DNA from: Bacteroidales bacterium
Lineage (GTDB): Bacteria > Bacteroidota > Bacteroidia > Bacteroidales > UBA1715
NCBI GenBank assembly: GCA_031262005.1
Contig: JAISIO010000036.1
Location: 1-17,709 of the forward strand
DNA length: 17,709 bases
Direction of reading: 5' to 3'
This document shows, piece by piece, positions 15,004 through 17,709 of the stretch; the first letter of the stretch is position 1, and each line of letters begins with the position of its first letter. Below the pieces are notes generated by a model. The model searched no databases and had not been told where the DNA came from. It saw only the letters and a program-made list of their open reading frames with translations. The position numbers and the translations under genes are program-made.

Positions 15004-16524
15004 ATGAACATTCGTCGCCATATTTTTGCTGATATGTATCGCAAAAATCTTACCCGTTCGCCCTTTGTTTTTATTTGTATTGCGTTGATTGTGGGTGTTA
15101 CTGTTTCCCGCATTACCCCGTTGACGTTATACGTGCTGCCCGCATTGGGAATTATTGGCATAAGTGCGGTTATTGCCATTGTGTTAAGCATAAAAATACC
15201 TGTAATCCAATCTGCTGTATTGTGGTTCTGGTTTTTTGTTTTTGGCTTTTGTTTTCTTAAAGCCTATAATTCTTCGTTTTACGAATTGTTTGGTAGTCAC
15301 ACTATTGAAGCCGAAATTATAAACGCACCACAAGAAAAGCCCAAAACCTACAAATGTGAGATTCTTACATCTAATCCCAAAACAAAAAGCATAGTGTATA
15401 TTCAAAAAGATTCGCTGAGTGCACAACTTTGCATGGGCGATCTCATACAATTGAGCGGCACATTCAACGAAATAGAGAATACTGCTGAAAGCACATTCGA
15501 TTACAAAGCGTATTTGGAAAACAAACATATTTTTTCGCAAGCCTATATTCCTGCTAAACATTGGGAAAAGATAGGGCATCACACAAGTTTACAGTCGATT
15601 GCAATAGAATGGCGTAAAAAAATGGTAACGCAGCTTACCGATAATCCACTCTTACATGGTAGTTCGAGTACTTTAGCAGCATTAGTTTTTGGCGATACTT
15701 CGTTACTCGAAAGCGGCATTATACAAGCCTATTCTGCTACGGGAGCTATGCATATTCTGTCGGTTTCGGGTTTGCATGTGGGCATTATTGCCGGCATGGT
15801 TTTGTTTCTACTTTCGTTTATTCCTCAGCGTTTTCGATTACTAAAGATATTCATTGCCCTAACGTGTATTTGGCTTTATGCCTTTGTTACCGGGCTTGTT
15901 CCTCCGGTTTTCCGTGCGGCTGCTATGTTTAGCATTATAAGTATTGGATCTTGTCTCAATCGTAGTGCAAGCATGTATAATTCGCTTGCCGTGGCTGCCG
16001 TTGTGAGCATTATTATGGAACCAAATTGTGTGGTCGATATAGGCTTTCAACTCTCCTATTTGGCTGTTATCAGTATTGCATATTTTGGCAATACTATTCA
16101 AAAGTTGCTTCATTTTGAAAATAAAATTTACGCTTACATTTGGGGAATTGTAGCGGTAAGTATAGCCGTGCAAATTATCACGTTACCTATTACAATGTAT
16201 TATTTTGCTGTTGTACCGAGCTACACATTGCTTACCAACATTGTAGTAGTGCCGCTTTCGTTTGTGGTAGTACTATTGTGTGTGGCTACGCTTATTATTG
16301 GTTCTATTCCGCTGATTGGTGCAGGATTAGCGTGGTTGCTCAATTACAGTTGCGAGTATTTAGACCACGTAATTAGTAGCATTGCAAGTTTTCCGTATGC
16401 GCAAATTCCCGTTTCGGTATCGAAAGTGGGACTTGTGCTTATGTTATTCCTTGTGCTATGTTCCATGATTGTATTGGATTATCGGCGAGAGTTGCGCATT
16501 GTGCGTATGATTGAAGAGGAATAG
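15004..16524 (+). CDS. comEC: ComEC/Rec2-type DNA-uptake channel without lactamase domain
   Basis: A 506-residue inner-membrane protein. ComEC forms the channel that brings single-stranded DNA into the cytoplasm during natural transformation. Three N-terminal hydrophobic segments (about 20-85) precede an OB-like soluble part (about 100-190), then the Competence domain. Its hallmark HILSVSGLHVG is at 250-260, with GLVPPVFRAAAM at 297-308 and DIGFQLSYLAV at 345-355. The last hydrophobic segment (about 473-491) is followed by a short charged tail. The metallo-beta-lactamase-like domain of many longer ComEC proteins is absent, so the DNA-degrading partner, if any, would be separate. The ATG at 15004 keeps the first membrane segments and lies 44 bases after the DUF3467 gene. 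The name is a family assignment; competence of this organism is not shown. Confidence 0.9.
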   Translation: MNIRRHIFADMYRKNLTRSPFVFICIALIVGVTVSRITPLTLYVLPALGIIGISAVIAIVLSIKIPVIQSAVLWFWFFVFGFCFLKAYNSSFYELFGSHTIEAEIINAPQEKPKTYKCEILTSNPKTKSIVYIQKDSLSAQLCMGDLIQLSGTFNEIENTAESTFDYKAYLENKHIFSQAYIPAKHWEKIGHHTSLQSIAIEWRKKMVTQLTDNPLLHGSSSTLAALVFGDTSLLESGIIQAYSATGAMHILSVSGLHVGIIAGMVLFLLSFIPQRFRLLKIFIALTCIWLYAFVTGLVPPVFRAAAMFSIISIGSCLNRSASMYNSLAVAAVVSIIMEPNCVVDIGFQLSYLAVISIAYFGNTIQKLLHFENKIYAYIWGIVAVSIAVQIITLPITMYYFAVVPSYTLLTNIVVVPLSFVVVLLCVATLIIGSIPLIGAGLAWLLNYSCEYLDHVISSIASFPYAQIPVSVSKVGLVLMLFLVLCSMIVLDYRRELRIVRMIEEE

Positions 16525-16529
16525 AAAAT

Positions 16530-16607
16530 CGATATTTTTACCGGTGTATGGGGTAAAATATCCGATATTTTTACCGGTATAGGGGTAAAAATATCGGATA
16601 ATTTTAC
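16530..16607. repeat. 33-bp tandem palindromic repeat before the ATPase gene
   Basis: Unit 1 is 16530-16562 and unit 2 is 16563-16595. Each is exactly 33 bases, starting CGATATTTTTACCGGT and ending with the complementary GGTAAAA(A)TATC. Each unit is itself a palindrome. Unit 2 sits inside a perfect 17-bp inverted repeat (16559-16575 with 16584-16600, 8-base loop). Unit 1 has one unpaired T in the arm. A third, decayed left arm (16596-16607, 10 of 12 bases identical) follows at the same 33-base spacing. The right side is T-rich, so a terminator for comEC is one reading; an operator for the next gene is another. Confidence 0.92.
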
Positions 16608-16628
16608 TGTTTTTGTCTTTTTATGTGT

Positions 16629-16636
16629 TATATTTG
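16629..16636 (+). promoter_or_regulatory. Putative -7 box for the AAA_14/DUF4143 ATPase gene
   Basis: TATATTTG matches TAnnTTTG and lies 13 bases before the ATG at 16650, so the leader would be only a few bases long. It sits 21 bases right of the tandem palindromes, so protein bound there would be close enough to block or aid polymerase. No convincing -33 element is seen at the normal spacing (TTTG at 16612-16615 is only 13 bases away). Confidence 0.5.
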
Positions 16637-16649
16637 TCATAGAAAAAAC

Positions 16650-17709
16650 ATGATTATGAGACGGAATTTATTTACAAAGCTATTGCAACATATTGAAAAA
16701 AAAGAGTTTACTATTATAACTGGAGCGCGGCAAGTAGGCAAATCTACTCTCATGAAGCAATTGCACGAACATTGTAAACAAAATGGTATGCCAAGCGTGT
16801 TCCTCAATTTGGGACATACAACTATTTTGGACGATTTAGACGCATCTCCGCTCAATATTTTGCACTACTTGCCCGATACCGAACAGAGGGTTATAGTTTT
16901 TATTGACGAAGTACAATATTTACAAGAACCAACGAATTTTCTGAAATTACTCTACGATGAATATGCTCCGAAGTTAAAAATCGTTGCTACCGGCAGCAGT
17001 GCATTTTATTTGGACAAATCGTTTACCGATTCGTTAGCCGGAAGAAAACGGATTTTTTGGCTTGCTCCTTGCTCTTTTAGTGAGCATTTGGCATTGAGCA
17101 GTAAAGACGATTTGCTGCAAGAGATTAGGAAAATTCAAAAAAATAATCGCTATAAAAGTCTGCAAATCGAAATGTTGCGGCAAGAATGGGAAACATTTAT
17201 GATTTTTTGCGGTTATCTGGCGGTAATTACAGAGCCTGACAGAGAAGAAAAAATTATGCGCTTGGCAGAAATTCGTGATTCTTTTCTAAAACGTGATATT
17301 TTGGAAGCGGGCGTGAAAAATGAAACAGCATTTTACAATCTGTTCCGCATACTTGCTTCGCAAACAGGTAATTTGTTGAATATAAACGAACTTGCTACCA
17401 CGTTGCGAATTAAAAATGAAACGGTTGATAATTATTTGTATATTCTGCAAAAATGCTTTCACGTTACACGTATCAAACCGTTTTTTCAAAATCTGAGGAA
17501 GGAATTAACCAAAATGCCGAAAGTTTTTTTGCACGATACCGGTATGCGCAATAGTTTACTCAATAATTTCCAACCGATTACCGAGCGAATGGATAAAGGA
17601 ATGGTGTGGGAAAACGCCGTTTTTTCATTGCTCTGTGAAAAATACTCCTGCGATGAAATATATTTTTGGCGAACCGCCGACAATAATGAAGTCGATTTTG
17701 TGCTTCCCC
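16650..17709 (+). CDS. AAA_14/DUF4143 ATPase, 3' end cut by window edge
   Basis: The frame is open for 353 codons to the window edge. The first residues are MIMRRNLFTKLLQ. The P-loop GARQVGKST is at 25-33, Walker B VIVFIDEVQ at 81-89, and sensor-type TGSSAF at 114-119, followed by the GRKR and PCSFSEHL pattern typical of this group (131-147). The C-terminal half has the DUF4143 marks KVFLHDTGMRNSLL (about 290-303), WENAVFSLL and RTADNNEVDFV, the last resembling a PD-(D/E)xK nuclease core. Start could be 16650 or the ATG two codons later (16656). The role of these ATPases is not settled; DNA handling or mobility is often suggested. It is directly preceded by the 33-bp tandem palindromes. Only a few tens of residues seem to be missing. 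Confidence 0.9.
   Translation, partial: MIMRRNLFTKLLQHIEKKEFTIITGARQVGKSTLMKQLHEHCKQNGMPSVFLNLGHTTILDDLDASPLNILHYLPDTEQRVIVFIDEVQYLQEPTNFLKLLYDEYAPKLKIVATGSSAFYLDKSFTDSLAGRKRIFWLAPCSFSEHLALSSKDDLLQEIRKIQKNNRYKSLQIEMLRQEWETFMIFCGYLAVITEPDREEKIMRLAEIRDSFLKRDILEAGVKNETAFYNLFRILASQTGNLLNINELATTLRIKNETVDNYLYILQKCFHVTRIKPFFQNLRKELTKMPKVFLHDTGMRNSLLNNFQPITERMDKGMVWENAVFSLLCEKYSCDEIYFWRTADNNEVDFVLP

Noticed and set aside
16530..16607. The 33-bp repeat as CRISPR repeats
   Set aside because: The copies are directly adjacent, with no unique spacers, and are palindromes over their whole length.

Overview
The window reads as ordinary chromosomal DNA from a member of the Bacteroidota, probably Bacteroidales-like. 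Four things point that way: AT-rich sequence, Bacteroides-type promoter boxes (TAnnTTTG) near several starts, a secreted protein ending in a type IX secretion (T9SS) sorting domain, and a cluster of periplasmic peptidyl-prolyl isomerase genes arranged as in that phylum. I saw no rRNA, tRNA, CRISPR array or transposase.

Layout. Bases 1-2233 are read leftward: a class III nucleotidyl-cyclase-like protein, tryptophanyl-tRNA synthetase (trpS), then the start of D-aminoacyl-tRNA deacylase (dtd), cut by the window edge. From 2324 on, everything is read rightward. First come a membrane-anchored family 2 glycosyltransferase and a small exported protein. Next is a compact MntA-HepT toxin-antitoxin pair whose toxin gene overlaps the 16S rRNA methyltransferase gene rsmG by ATGA.

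Bases 5668-14577 form an envelope-protein folding block: a two-parvulin peptidyl-prolyl isomerase, a lipoprotein of similar plan without a visible parvulin domain, a 1531-residue T9SS-exported metzincin protease with fibronectin III and duplicated DNRLRE/CBM96-like domains, and SurA. The block puts a very large secreted cargo protein among chaperones that probably handle outer-membrane and secreted proteins. A DUF3467 protein and a ComEC-type DNA-uptake channel lacking the metallo-beta-lactamase domain follow.

The right end holds an AAA_14/DUF4143 ATPase gene, cut by the window edge. Just upstream of it lies an exact 33-bp tandem repeat in which every unit is itself a palindrome, with a decayed third copy in phase. 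That repeat, the divergent cyclase-like protein and the T9SS protease inside the chaperone block are the most interesting items. No complete new system can be proven from sequence alone.
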